Position numbers and translations under genes: made by a program
Notes under the pieces: generated by a model
The model's database searches: none
What the model was told of the DNA's origin: nothing
The model's input: the letters and a program-made list of their open reading frames with translations, nothing else
In this document: piece by piece, positions 9,414 to 16,839 of the stretch
How positions within the stretch are numbered: position 1 is the first letter of the stretch
Layout: every line of letters starts with the position of its first letter
NCBI GenBank assembly: GCA_050943315.1
Contig: JBMNOY010000002.1
Coordinates: 1 to 64,000, forward strand
DNA: 64,000 nt
From: JBDKUD01 sp050943315
GTDB taxonomy: Bacteria > Bacillota > Syntrophomonadia > Syntrophomonadales > Syntrophomonadaceae
Direction of reading: 5' to 3'

Positions 9414-10175
9414 TTATAAAAGCTTCACCATTCCCAACCCCTGAGCGTTTTTGGCCCCCAGACCAGTATCCAGGGCTACTTTTACCCACTCTCGGTCGCA
9501 CTCTAGTTCAAAATCTCCCATGTAACCTTTGATAAAAAAGTCCTTATAATAAAGGGCGGTTGAACCTTTTTTTAACGGATCAAACAAAGGCCGGATCAAA
9601 AAATCACCTTGTAGAGCTGGATAGCCGTTGGGATAGTATCTCTGCAATAGAACGGCCTTCTTACGAAGATTATCTTTTATTAGAGTATGGAAAGATGATT
9701 CGTCAGGACGGTAATAGCGGGTAGTTTTCTTATCGCCTTCCATCAGAGTGCTGTATATAACTATAGGAGATAAGGTACGAACTATCCAATTTTGTTTATC
9801 TTTAGGCAAGCTATAATTTAAGACGTCTACACCGGTAACACTAATGGCATTACCGCCCCAGTAGGATTTCTCCCCCATCAGTACGGACATGGCTATCTGC
9901 TGCATAAAAGGTGTTAAAGGTGAAGCTATCTGGATGTACACCGGACTTTCAAAAATAATTTGCTTCTTCTCCTTATCAGCCTCCCATGAACCTTGCAGTC
10001 GGGAAAAGGTGAAAAGGCGAAAGGTTCTGTTTTCATAGCGGTAACCTTCATTATGCAGGAATAACCGGTAAGCAGGATCAGATATCTGCTGGTATAACCA
10101 AGCTTGTAAAATGTGATTATACGACCAAGGCAAAACGATAGGTTTATTGGATTCGATTCTTATTTTTAGTCTCAT
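9414..10175 (-). CDS. cas6: crRNA-processing endoribonuclease Cas6
   Basis: A protein of about 253 residues of the Cas6 family, with two ferredoxin-like folds and the C-terminal glycine-rich motif GLGAKNAQGLGMV. It cuts the array transcript within each repeat, leaving the AUUGAAAC handle. The ATG at 10175, after a GGAG ribosome binding site, is preferred to the upstream TTG at 10190. It is the first gene of the I-B operon and the only Cas6 in the window, so it is the likely source of crRNAs for the neighbouring type III complex as well. Confidence 0.93.
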   Translation of the reverse strand: MRLKIRIESNKPIVLPWSYNHILQAWLYQQISDPAYRLFLHNEGYRYENRTFRLFTFSRLQGSWEADKEKKQIIFESPVYIQIASPLTPFMQQIAMSVLMGEKSYWGGNAISVTGVDVLNYSLPKDKQNWIVRTLSPIVIYSTLMEGDKKTTRYYRPDESSFHTLIKDNLRKKAVLLQRYYPNGYPALQGDFLIRPLFDPLKKGSTALYYKDFFIKGYMGDFELECDREWVKVALDTGLGAKNAQGLGMVKLL

Positions 10176-10481
10176 TATTTTTTTCTCCAATTTTGATATA
10201 TTAAAGTATTTCTATGTATTTATTTACATATCCTTCCTACTATATTATCAGGTTTTACATAATAAAGCATTATAATTAGCTTTTTGAGACCTGCATCTAG
10301 TGATAAATCTACTTTCTTTCTATTTATACAGCAGAAAAGAGAAATTCTGCTTCTTTATACTTCCTTCAATAAAACTAAAAAATTAATGGAAGGATATGTA
10401 ATTATTGTGTCGAATATTTAATAAATGTATATCTTTGTTTGTATGGCTCTTGCAGGGAATTTTGTTTGGGATTAGGAGGTG
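10176..10481. promoter_or_regulatory. Divergent promoter region between the two CRISPR operons, with a 14-bp inverted repeat
   Basis: This A/T-rich gap lies between cas6 (minus) and the Csx15-like gene (plus) and must hold both operon promoters. It contains a perfect inverted repeat, TTACATATCCTTCC at 10224-10237 and GGAAGGATATGTAA at 10388-10401, with 150 bp between the arms. The arms lie about 49 bp before the cas6 start and about 80 bp before the Csx15 start. A smaller hairpin (AGCAGAA / TTCTGCT) sits near the middle. A shared operator is an inference; I could not assign convincing -35/-10 pairs. Confidence 0.5.
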
Positions 10482-10868
10482 TTGACAGTTATTCTGCTAA
10501 ATTTTGCTCATCCATTAACAGAGGATAATATTAAGGTAATCAAAGGATTAGCTAAGCAATCGGTCCTAGATATAAAGAATATAAATGCCCAAATTGATCC
10601 TGAGGGGGATGTTTCAGCCCAGGTGGAGGATATATTGAATCGTGCTGGGCTTAGCTCGGAGCAATGGCAAAAGACCCCGATTATTATAAATCTCCCGTCG
10701 CTGAGCTATTCTGCGGCTATTATGCTAGCCCTGTTACATGGCAGGATGGGCTATTTTCCACCAATATTGCGAATGAAACCGGAATCAGGATCTATTATAC
10801 CTAAGTTTGTTGTGGCTGAGATTATTAATTTGCAAGCGGTGCGAGATCAGGCACGCAAGGAACGCTAG
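10482..10868 (+). CDS. csx15: Csx15-like CRISPR-associated protein
   Basis: A small protein of about 128 residues with an N-terminal NFAHPLTEDNIK motif, a short Rossmann-like layout and a middle segment LPSLSYSAAIMLALLHGRMG. This resembles the Csx15 family found with type III systems, which is linked to binding or turnover of cyclic oligoadenylate. The start is uncertain: AGGAGGTG overlaps a GTG at 10479, and the TTG at 10482 stands only two bases from the ribosome binding site, so a later non-standard start is possible. It leads the type III operon; its position beside two CARF genes supports a signalling-control role. Confidence 0.7.
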   Translation: MTVILLNFAHPLTEDNIKVIKGLAKQSVLDIKNINAQIDPEGDVSAQVEDILNRAGLSSEQWQKTPIIINLPSLSYSAAIMLALLHGRMGYFPPILRMKPESGSIIPKFVVAEIINLQAVRDQARKER

Positions 10869-10895
10869 ACATGAGCTGGAAAGAAGGGTATTCAG

Positions 10896-11555
10896 ATGAT
10901 GTGGGAAACGCTTGATCGCATTTCTATTTTATTAAGTATTCTATTGCCAATTGGTCCAACAATTTGGGGAACAATCAAGTGGATTTTCCCTAAAGTGTTG
11001 AAGAAATGGCGACGGAACAGCAGGATAGAGCATAGAGAGGCTGAGCCGGTGAAGGCCTTGATTGCAGCGGTGGGGTTAGGAGAAGGTGAAACTGCCGCTG
11101 AGACTTCCATAAAGTTTCATGCCCCTGAATTGCAGCATTGCTGGCTACTGGTTACCAAACAAGCAGATAAAAACTTTCAAAAAATTTATGAGCGTTACAG
11201 CAACTATAATCCTGGAGATGAAACCCATGAGCCTCGTTATCCTGGTGATGACGGCCATTCTATAGAGATATATAAAAGAGAGATTAAGGATCCGTTCGAC
11301 ATTGACAATGTAGTTAAGGTAGTCAAAAGCATTTATCGTGAGGCTGAGGAATTTGGCATCCCGGAGCAGGATATACTGTGCGACTATACCGGAGCAACTG
11401 CTATTGTTAGCACCGGAATGATCTTAGTAACAGCTTTATCCGAGAATCGTAACCTTCAATACTTAAAACCTAATGCAGTAGATGCAAACGGGCGGGCTAT
11501 AAGTTCCCAAGGAAGTACCCCAGTTTTAATAGACTTTGTGATGCCGGGTGAATAG
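10896..11555 (+). CDS. Cam1-like membrane CARF effector
   Basis: A 219-residue protein with one N-terminal membrane segment (about residues 8-30, ISILLSILLPIGPTIWG), then a basic stretch KVLKKWRRNSR, then a CARF domain (about residues 45-219) with a core motif CDYTGATAIVSTGM corresponding to the usual D-x-TGGT-x-M ligand loop. This size and order match Cam1, the cA4-gated membrane effector that depolarises the host membrane. The second Gly of the TGG motif is Ala here. It lies between the Csx15-like gene and the Can2-like gene and likely responds to cyclic oligoadenylate made by the Cas10 downstream. No homology search was possible. Confidence 0.75.
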   Translation: MMWETLDRISILLSILLPIGPTIWGTIKWIFPKVLKKWRRNSRIEHREAEPVKALIAAVGLGEGETAAETSIKFHAPELQHCWLLVTKQADKNFQKIYERYSNYNPGDETHEPRYPGDDGHSIEIYKREIKDPFDIDNVVKVVKSIYREAEEFGIPEQDILCDYTGATAIVSTGMILVTALSENRNLQYLKPNAVDANGRAISSQGSTPVLIDFVMPGE

Positions 11556-11571
11556 GAAGGGAGAGAGAATT

Positions 11572-12483
11572 TTGAGTAAACAATATGATTTCACTGACCT
11601 TGTTTTGTTAATAGGAAATAATCCATTGCCAAATTATGTGGTAGCGAAGTTTTTTCACCTAACCAATAAGAATTTGCAGCGAATCTGGCTAATACATTCC
11701 GAAGAAAATAAGTTTTCTCGAGGAACAGGCCGATATGCTGACAATATTGAAAACGTGCTGAGAAACGAATTTAAGAATCCCAATATTCAGTATTTGAAAG
11801 AACCCCTACCTGATGTGAGCCAGGCTTCAGAAATTGTATCTGAAGTCAAGAAATTATTTTCTAACAGAGAAGCTCAGATAAAGTCTCTTCATTTGAACTA
11901 CACCGGAGGAACCAAAGCTATGTCAGTGCATGTATACCAAGCGCTGAATATCATGTTCAAAGAAAAATTTTCTGCATCATATCTGGATGCACGAGATTAT
12001 CATATTAAGCTTGATGAAAATCCAGATTTGGTTACCGGAGACTTAAGAAATCTCATTCAAATAGAAAATTCCGATCTATTTAAGCTACATAGTTATAGTA
12101 AAAATGATGTAAAGCAAAAAAAAACATACTTAGATTTCATTAAAGATAAGTCAAAATCAGACGCCATATTGCAGTGCTTAGCTGAATTAGCCAATAAGAG
12201 CAAGGTATTGGATTTAAAAAATTGGTTTAACAAAGCTGAGCAGAAGGGACTTTTTAAAGAAGGAAAGAAGGATAGCAATCGCATAGACGAAGCTTTGGGT
12301 GGATATAACCTTTTCCAAAATCCCGAATTATTTGCATACCTTAGTGCCTTTCCTGATAATGATCGATTTGCCGATATGGAAGGTAACTGGATATATAACA
12401 ATTATGACAGTAAGGTAAATTCAAAAACGCTGAAAGAATTTAATAAAGGTGGTTGGTTAGAAAGTTATGTAGTATGGGTATGA
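11572..12483 (+). CDS. CARF portion of a Can2/Card1-like effector, cut short by an in-frame UGA
   Basis: The 303-codon frame starts at TTG 11572 (after AAGGGAGAGAG) with LVLLIGNNPLPNYVVAKFF and contains the CARF ligand loop NYTGGTKAM near residue 118. This is the layout of Can2/Card1 (DUF1887) proteins, in which cyclic tetra-adenylate binding switches on a PD-(D/E)xK nuclease. The frame reaches GGWLESYV, the conserved entry to the nuclease domain, then hits TGA at 12481. The same frame reopens and continues into the nuclease core at 12553. The product would therefore be a CARF protein without a nuclease unless the UGA is read through. Confidence 0.8.
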   Translation: MSKQYDFTDLVLLIGNNPLPNYVVAKFFHLTNKNLQRIWLIHSEENKFSRGTGRYADNIENVLRNEFKNPNIQYLKEPLPDVSQASEIVSEVKKLFSNREAQIKSLHLNYTGGTKAMSVHVYQALNIMFKEKFSASYLDARDYHIKLDENPDLVTGDLRNLIQIENSDLFKLHSYSKNDVKQKKTYLDFIKDKSKSDAILQCLAELANKSKVLDLKNWFNKAEQKGLFKEGKKDSNRIDEALGGYNLFQNPELFAYLSAFPDNDRFADMEGNWIYNNYDSKVNSKTLKEFNKGGWLESYVVWV

Positions 12484-12552
12484 AGAAAACATATTAAAAA
12501 TAGTGATAAAAACATTATTAGTAATATCGAATTTATAACAAAAGAGGGAGCA

Positions 12553-12882
12553 ATGTTTGAAATTGACGTTTTAGTGAAGAATGGATACCAGATATGTGGA
12601 ATCTCGTGCGGAACAACGCTAAAGTATGAAGACGGAAAAGAAAAACTTAGTAACTCAATAAAAAACAAGGGCTTTGAAATCATTCTGCGCAGTTCCCAAA
12701 TAGGAGGAGAGGAAGCCCGTTCGGCACTGATTACTTTATTGGAACCTAGGATAGCGGCTAATCTGGAGAACGATTTGAGAGCTACCACTCGTGCTGGAAG
12801 GTATCAGTTTATAGTACTTGGTAGAAATGATCTGCCGGAAGAGAAGCTGTGGAAAAAGCTTGAAAAGCATATCTACCAATAA
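12553..12882 (+). pseudogene. Severed nuclease domain of the Can2/Card1-like effector, catalytic motif altered
   Basis: This frame lies exactly in phase with 11572-12483 (72 bases after the TGA). It encodes FEIDVLVKNGYQICGISCGTT and then SSQIGGEEARSALI, matching the second half of the Can2/Card1 nuclease domain. The Asp of the PD-(D/E)xK site is present in EIDVL, but the ExK strand, usually ECK or SCK, reads ISCGTT, so the catalytic Lys is gone. An ATG with GAGGGAG just upstream could allow separate translation of 109 residues. Stop plus lost Lys point to decay of nuclease function. Confidence 0.75.
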
Positions 12883-12896
12883 GGGGTGATATCGAA

Positions 12897-14477
12897 ATGA
12901 ATCAATACTGCGCAGTGCTGATGGATGTAGTATCTATCCAGAAGTACATCTTTTCCAGTAATGAATTACGAGATAATTTGGGGGCTTCACATATAGTAAA
13001 GACTTTGTTTGAGGATCTACCAGTATCGGCGTTGGCTGAAGCTTGTAACCTTAAAGAGATAGAAGTCCAGAAAATCATAGCTCAGTGGAAAGAGAATCCT
13101 GTCAAAATAATGCTGGATGAGGACCCATCCCTACCCTTTGAAGTAGGAGTATTCAGCGGCGGCAAGGCATTGATATTATTTCGAAAAAAGAACGAAGCTA
13201 ACGAGTTTGTCAAAAAGTTTACTAAAAAGCTTCTGTTTATAGCACCTGGTATGCAACTAGCAGTAGCTATTATGGATGGATTCTCGCCAACTCAGAACTT
13301 CCCAGAGCAAATAGCAGATTTATATGCTCAAATGATGGATAATCGTAATCGTTATTTCCCTGTTATTACTTTACCTGCTCATAGTATCACTGCTGCTACT
13401 TCTGAAGGAGAAACCATAAGCACTTATTATGACAAAGATGAAGAAAAGTATATTGATTATAAAATATTAGCCAAACAAGCAGCTGAAGGAAAAGCTAGGT
13501 TAAGACTAAAGCGTGATTATGCAGAACTGCTTGAAGGTTATAGTTTCCCCACACGAGTTGATCGGCTCGGGCAGAAAGAAGGAGACAGCTATACAGCTAT
13601 AGTTCATATTGACGGGAACGGTATGGGCAACTGGTTCCAGCAGAGCACCAGTCTTGCTGACTACCGACTACGTTCCATTAATATGGAACGTATAACTGAG
13701 CAAAGCTTTAGAAAACTCATTTCAGAAGTAGTGGATATGATAGATAAGTTAAAGGATGTTCCTGGTTTTGAAATAAAGGACAACCTCCCCCTGCGTCCAC
13801 TTATATTGGGTGGTGATGACCTCACCTTTATCTGTCACGGCAAGCTGGGTTTATACCTAGCGGAGAGATTTATCGACATGTGGACAAAGACAGCCAACAG
13901 GGAATTAGAAGATTTGCCTGACCATGGTTTCAGCGCTTGTGCTGGAGTGGCTATTGCTAAAACCAAATATCCATTTTACAGGACTTATCAGATTGCCGAG
14001 GAACTATGCGCATTGGCTAAGGAATGCCACCGAGACGAAGGCGGATCCTGGCTGGATTTTTATATAATTAGCGGAACTAAAAGTGGCAGCGTTCAGAGTA
14101 TCCGGGAAGCTGAGGGTAAGGATCATGTTTACCAGATATATTTTGGCCCCTATGTGCTGGACAACCCTGAACACGAAAAAGGCATAAACCGTCTATTACA
14201 TGGTCTGGATTATTTTTATAACAACACCGAACACTGGACAAACTCACATCTGAAGGAACTGAGGGCAGCGTTCTCTGCAGGGCCGGAAGTTTTAAGCACC
14301 TTTCTCATAGATATGGCTGCCCGTGGGGGGCGTCTACCCGATCATGCGATGAGTGCTTACCAGATGCGAGGCTATGGAGATGGAAAAACACCTTATCCAG
14401 ATATGATAGATATTATGGAATTCTACCCCAGTGTTTTGTTGGAGAGGAGGAAGTCCATTGCTGAGGATACAAATTGA
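12897..14477 (+). CDS. cas10: Cas10 of a type III-D system (cyclase active, no HD domain)
   Basis: A 526-residue Cas10. It opens directly with the palm-like segment VVSIQKYIFSSNELRDNLG, so the usual N-terminal HD DNase domain is absent. The second palm domain holds GGDD at residues 305-308 (LILGGDDLTFI), which in this family binds metal and makes cyclic oligoadenylate from ATP when target RNA is bound. An HIDGNGMG segment precedes it in the first palm domain. The ATG follows AAGGGGTG. Its last codons overlap the reading frame of the next gene. The short Cas10 and neighbouring fused Cas7 genes fit subtype III-D2. Confidence 0.9.
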   Translation: MNQYCAVLMDVVSIQKYIFSSNELRDNLGASHIVKTLFEDLPVSALAEACNLKEIEVQKIIAQWKENPVKIMLDEDPSLPFEVGVFSGGKALILFRKKNEANEFVKKFTKKLLFIAPGMQLAVAIMDGFSPTQNFPEQIADLYAQMMDNRNRYFPVITLPAHSITAATSEGETISTYYDKDEEKYIDYKILAKQAAEGKARLRLKRDYAELLEGYSFPTRVDRLGQKEGDSYTAIVHIDGNGMGNWFQQSTSLADYRLRSINMERITEQSFRKLISEVVDMIDKLKDVPGFEIKDNLPLRPLILGGDDLTFICHGKLGLYLAERFIDMWTKTANRELEDLPDHGFSACAGVAIAKTKYPFYRTYQIAEELCALAKECHRDEGGSWLDFYIISGTKSGSVQSIREAEGKDHVYQIYFGPYVLDNPEHEKGINRLLHGLDYFYNNTEHWTNSHLKELRAAFSAGPEVLSTFLIDMAARGGRLPDHAMSAYQMRGYGDGKTPYPDMIDIMEFYPSVLLERRKSIAEDTN

Positions 14478-16839
14478 TGTGGATACCTTCCTTATGTTAG
14501 GCTCAGGTGCTGGTCGGGGCAGTTATATCGACAGCGACATCGTAGTTGATGAGGAAGGTTTGCCGATTTTCCCGGCTCGAAGACTAAAAGGACTATTGCG
14601 GGAGAGTGCCCTGGAAGTAAAGGAGATGCTCCAGCAAGCGGGGCTGGATGGATTTCTGCGTCTGGAGGTAGATACGGTATTCGGGACCAGTGAATCCCCT
14701 TCAGTTCTGCAAATAAATAACCTTTACCCCTCTGAATATGAAGAAACGGTACGTTGGCTGCGTTATATTAGCCACGAATATAAACAATTAGTTAACAAAG
14801 AAACGATTACTAGTACTTTTACTGATATTAGGCAACAAACCTCTATAAATAAAGATGGATATGCCCATGAAGGCAGTTTAAGAAGTATTCGAGTTCTGAA
14901 AGCTCCTTATACTTTTACAGGAACCATTGAAATATTGAATTTAAACTTAAAAACGGAAATTGAAGCCATGCTAGCTTTGGCTTGTCTTAACCTGAGACGA
15001 GTAGGAAGCAGCAGAAATCGAGGCTGGGGGGCAGTCACTTGCACGCTATATACAGAAAATGAGGAAAATTTGGGCGACAAAGTACTGGCAGAGTTAAAAG
15101 CTTGGCAGCCAGGACAAAAGAGATATTCCACATCCTCAACGAAAATTACGAATGACAGTCAATGTGAGCCTGTTTCTGTATCCAAGGCAACCTATGGCTA
15201 TAGTTACAAGTTAGATTATACCATTACAAATATTGCACCTCTGCTTTTCCCTTCTGCAGATGGCGATGAAAACATGGTGACCTGCCTGGATTATATTCCG
15301 GGAAGTGCTTTGCATGGATATTATGCCAATAGATTTATCAGAAAAAAAGGCTTGAAACCTTCCCAAGCGCAGGATGATGAAATATTCAAGCAGTGGTTCT
15401 TGGATGGGCAGCTAGGTTTTAGCAACGCATTGCTAGTATATGATGAGCCGGGCAATAAAACCTATTCGCTGTACCCTGTTCCCTTATTTATACATACCGA
15501 CAAATCCAAAGAAAACCTCAATAGTTTATTAACAGAGGAAGTCAAGGATACCAAGGCTGTTGGAGGGTATGGATGTGTTATAGGTGATGGGCAATTATTA
15601 AGAAGAGAGCCCGAGAAAGCAATTAGCTTTCATCTGGTACGAAACAGTAACATTAACCTGTCTAAAGAAAGGATAGAAGGTCACGGAGAAGACGGTGGCA
15701 TATTCCACTATCAGTTCCTGAAACCGGGACAAAAATTTAAAGGCTGCATCTGGGGCAGCAAGGAGGCCTTAGAAGCATTCCAACGCTTTTTTGATGAGTC
15801 AGAGATTAGACTTGGCCGATCTATTAGTACTCAGTATGGTACATGCCAAATTTCATGGGGTGAAATTAAGGAAAATGTAGTGTCATTGGATGACCCCTTA
15901 TGGGGAGAAAATAAGAGATTTGATAACCAGTTATTGTTATACTTTGTTTCTCCAGTTGTTATATATGACGATTGCGGTTTTACAACAAGCTCTGAAAAGA
16001 GTTTAACCAACCTACTGGAAGATAATCTTGGCTTGGAAAAAGGCAGTGTTGAGGTTATTACTAGTTTTGCTAAGCCAATGGAAAGCCGCTCCTTTATCGC
16101 CCACTGGAAGATGCCCGAACCAGTATTCAGGGGATGGGCCCCCGGCTCCTCTTTTTGGTTGCAATTTTCGAGTGATGTCAACAAAGACTTACAGGAAAAA
16201 ATTCAGGCCCTCATGCAGGAGGGATTAGGAGAAAAGCGACAATTGGGATTTGGACAAGTGAGGTTTTTCAGTAGCTTGCCTATGGTTACGGATTATTATA
16301 ATGTTCCAAGTTTTAAAGAGGAAATTGATAAGCCGGACAGCATGAATCCTCTGGCTGAAAGGATTATTAAAAAGATCTACCAGGATTATTATGAGCGTGT
16401 GGTTATAGCGACGGCCAGCCAAAGAGCCAGTGTGTATTTTAGAGAGAATACAGACGAAAAAGATAAAGATAAAGATCTACTGCCCTCCAATCTGCTGGGC
16501 AGACTCGAAAGGATAGTGCAGGATTCCCAGAGCCAAAGGGATTTGGCAAATATGGTTAGTAAGTTGCGCGAAAAAGCGATCAAACCGCTTCAAGAGATAC
16601 GCCTAAATCAGTCAAATATATTTGAAGAGCTTAAGGACATGAAATTGGAAAACTGGTGCATAAGGCACATGAGGGACGAAGCAAGACTTGCCAAGACATT
16701 CCAGGAAGAATTTGGGCTTAGTGATTTGGACCCAAATCTATATAAAACGTATTGGCAGGTATTTTTCCGTACTCTTCGCAAGCACAACAAATCTGGGAAA
16801 ATAAGTAGAAAAGGAGGGGAACGCAATGGTGCACAATAA
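14458..16839 (+). CDS. Cas7-Cas5-Cas11-like fused effector subunit (type III-D)
   Basis: A protein of about 793 residues from TTG 14458, placed 8 bases after GGAGAGGAGG; a GTG at 14431 is possible but poorly supported. Residues 5-205 form a Cas7/Csm3-like RAMP domain with GRGSYIDSDIVVDEEGLP and PARRLKGLLRESA; an Asp in IDSDIV is the likely RNA-cleaving residue. Residues about 225-610 resemble Cas5/Csx10 (IPGSALHGYYANRF, then GLGEKRQLGFGQVRF). Residues about 630-790 are charged and helical, as expected for a Cas11 small subunit. This domain order is the one known for type III-Dv complexes. The Cas11 part is inferred from position and composition. Confidence 0.8.
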   Translation: MLRIQIDVDTFLMLGSGAGRGSYIDSDIVVDEEGLPIFPARRLKGLLRESALEVKEMLQQAGLDGFLRLEVDTVFGTSESPSVLQINNLYPSEYEETVRWLRYISHEYKQLVNKETITSTFTDIRQQTSINKDGYAHEGSLRSIRVLKAPYTFTGTIEILNLNLKTEIEAMLALACLNLRRVGSSRNRGWGAVTCTLYTENEENLGDKVLAELKAWQPGQKRYSTSSTKITNDSQCEPVSVSKATYGYSYKLDYTITNIAPLLFPSADGDENMVTCLDYIPGSALHGYYANRFIRKKGLKPSQAQDDEIFKQWFLDGQLGFSNALLVYDEPGNKTYSLYPVPLFIHTDKSKENLNSLLTEEVKDTKAVGGYGCVIGDGQLLRREPEKAISFHLVRNSNINLSKERIEGHGEDGGIFHYQFLKPGQKFKGCIWGSKEALEAFQRFFDESEIRLGRSISTQYGTCQISWGEIKENVVSLDDPLWGENKRFDNQLLLYFVSPVVIYDDCGFTTSSEKSLTNLLEDNLGLEKGSVEVITSFAKPMESRSFIAHWKMPEPVFRGWAPGSSFWLQFSSDVNKDLQEKIQALMQEGLGEKRQLGFGQVRFFSSLPMVTDYYNVPSFKEEIDKPDSMNPLAERIIKKIYQDYYERVVIATASQRASVYFRENTDEKDKDKDLLPSNLLGRLERIVQDSQSQRDLANMVSKLREKAIKPLQEIRLNQSNIFEELKDMKLENWCIRHMRDEARLAKTFQEEFGLSDLDPNLYKTYWQVFFRTLRKHNKSGKISRKGGERNGAQ

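Noticed and set aside
12481..12483. UGA in the Can2-like gene as selenocysteine codon
   Set aside because: It lies in a variable segment just before the nuclease core, no Cys is expected there, and no convincing SECIS-like hairpin follows at once.
12462..12552. A frameshift rather than a stop in the Can2-like gene
   Set aside because: The downstream core is in the same frame as the upstream CARF part; a shifted frame also meets stops before 12553.
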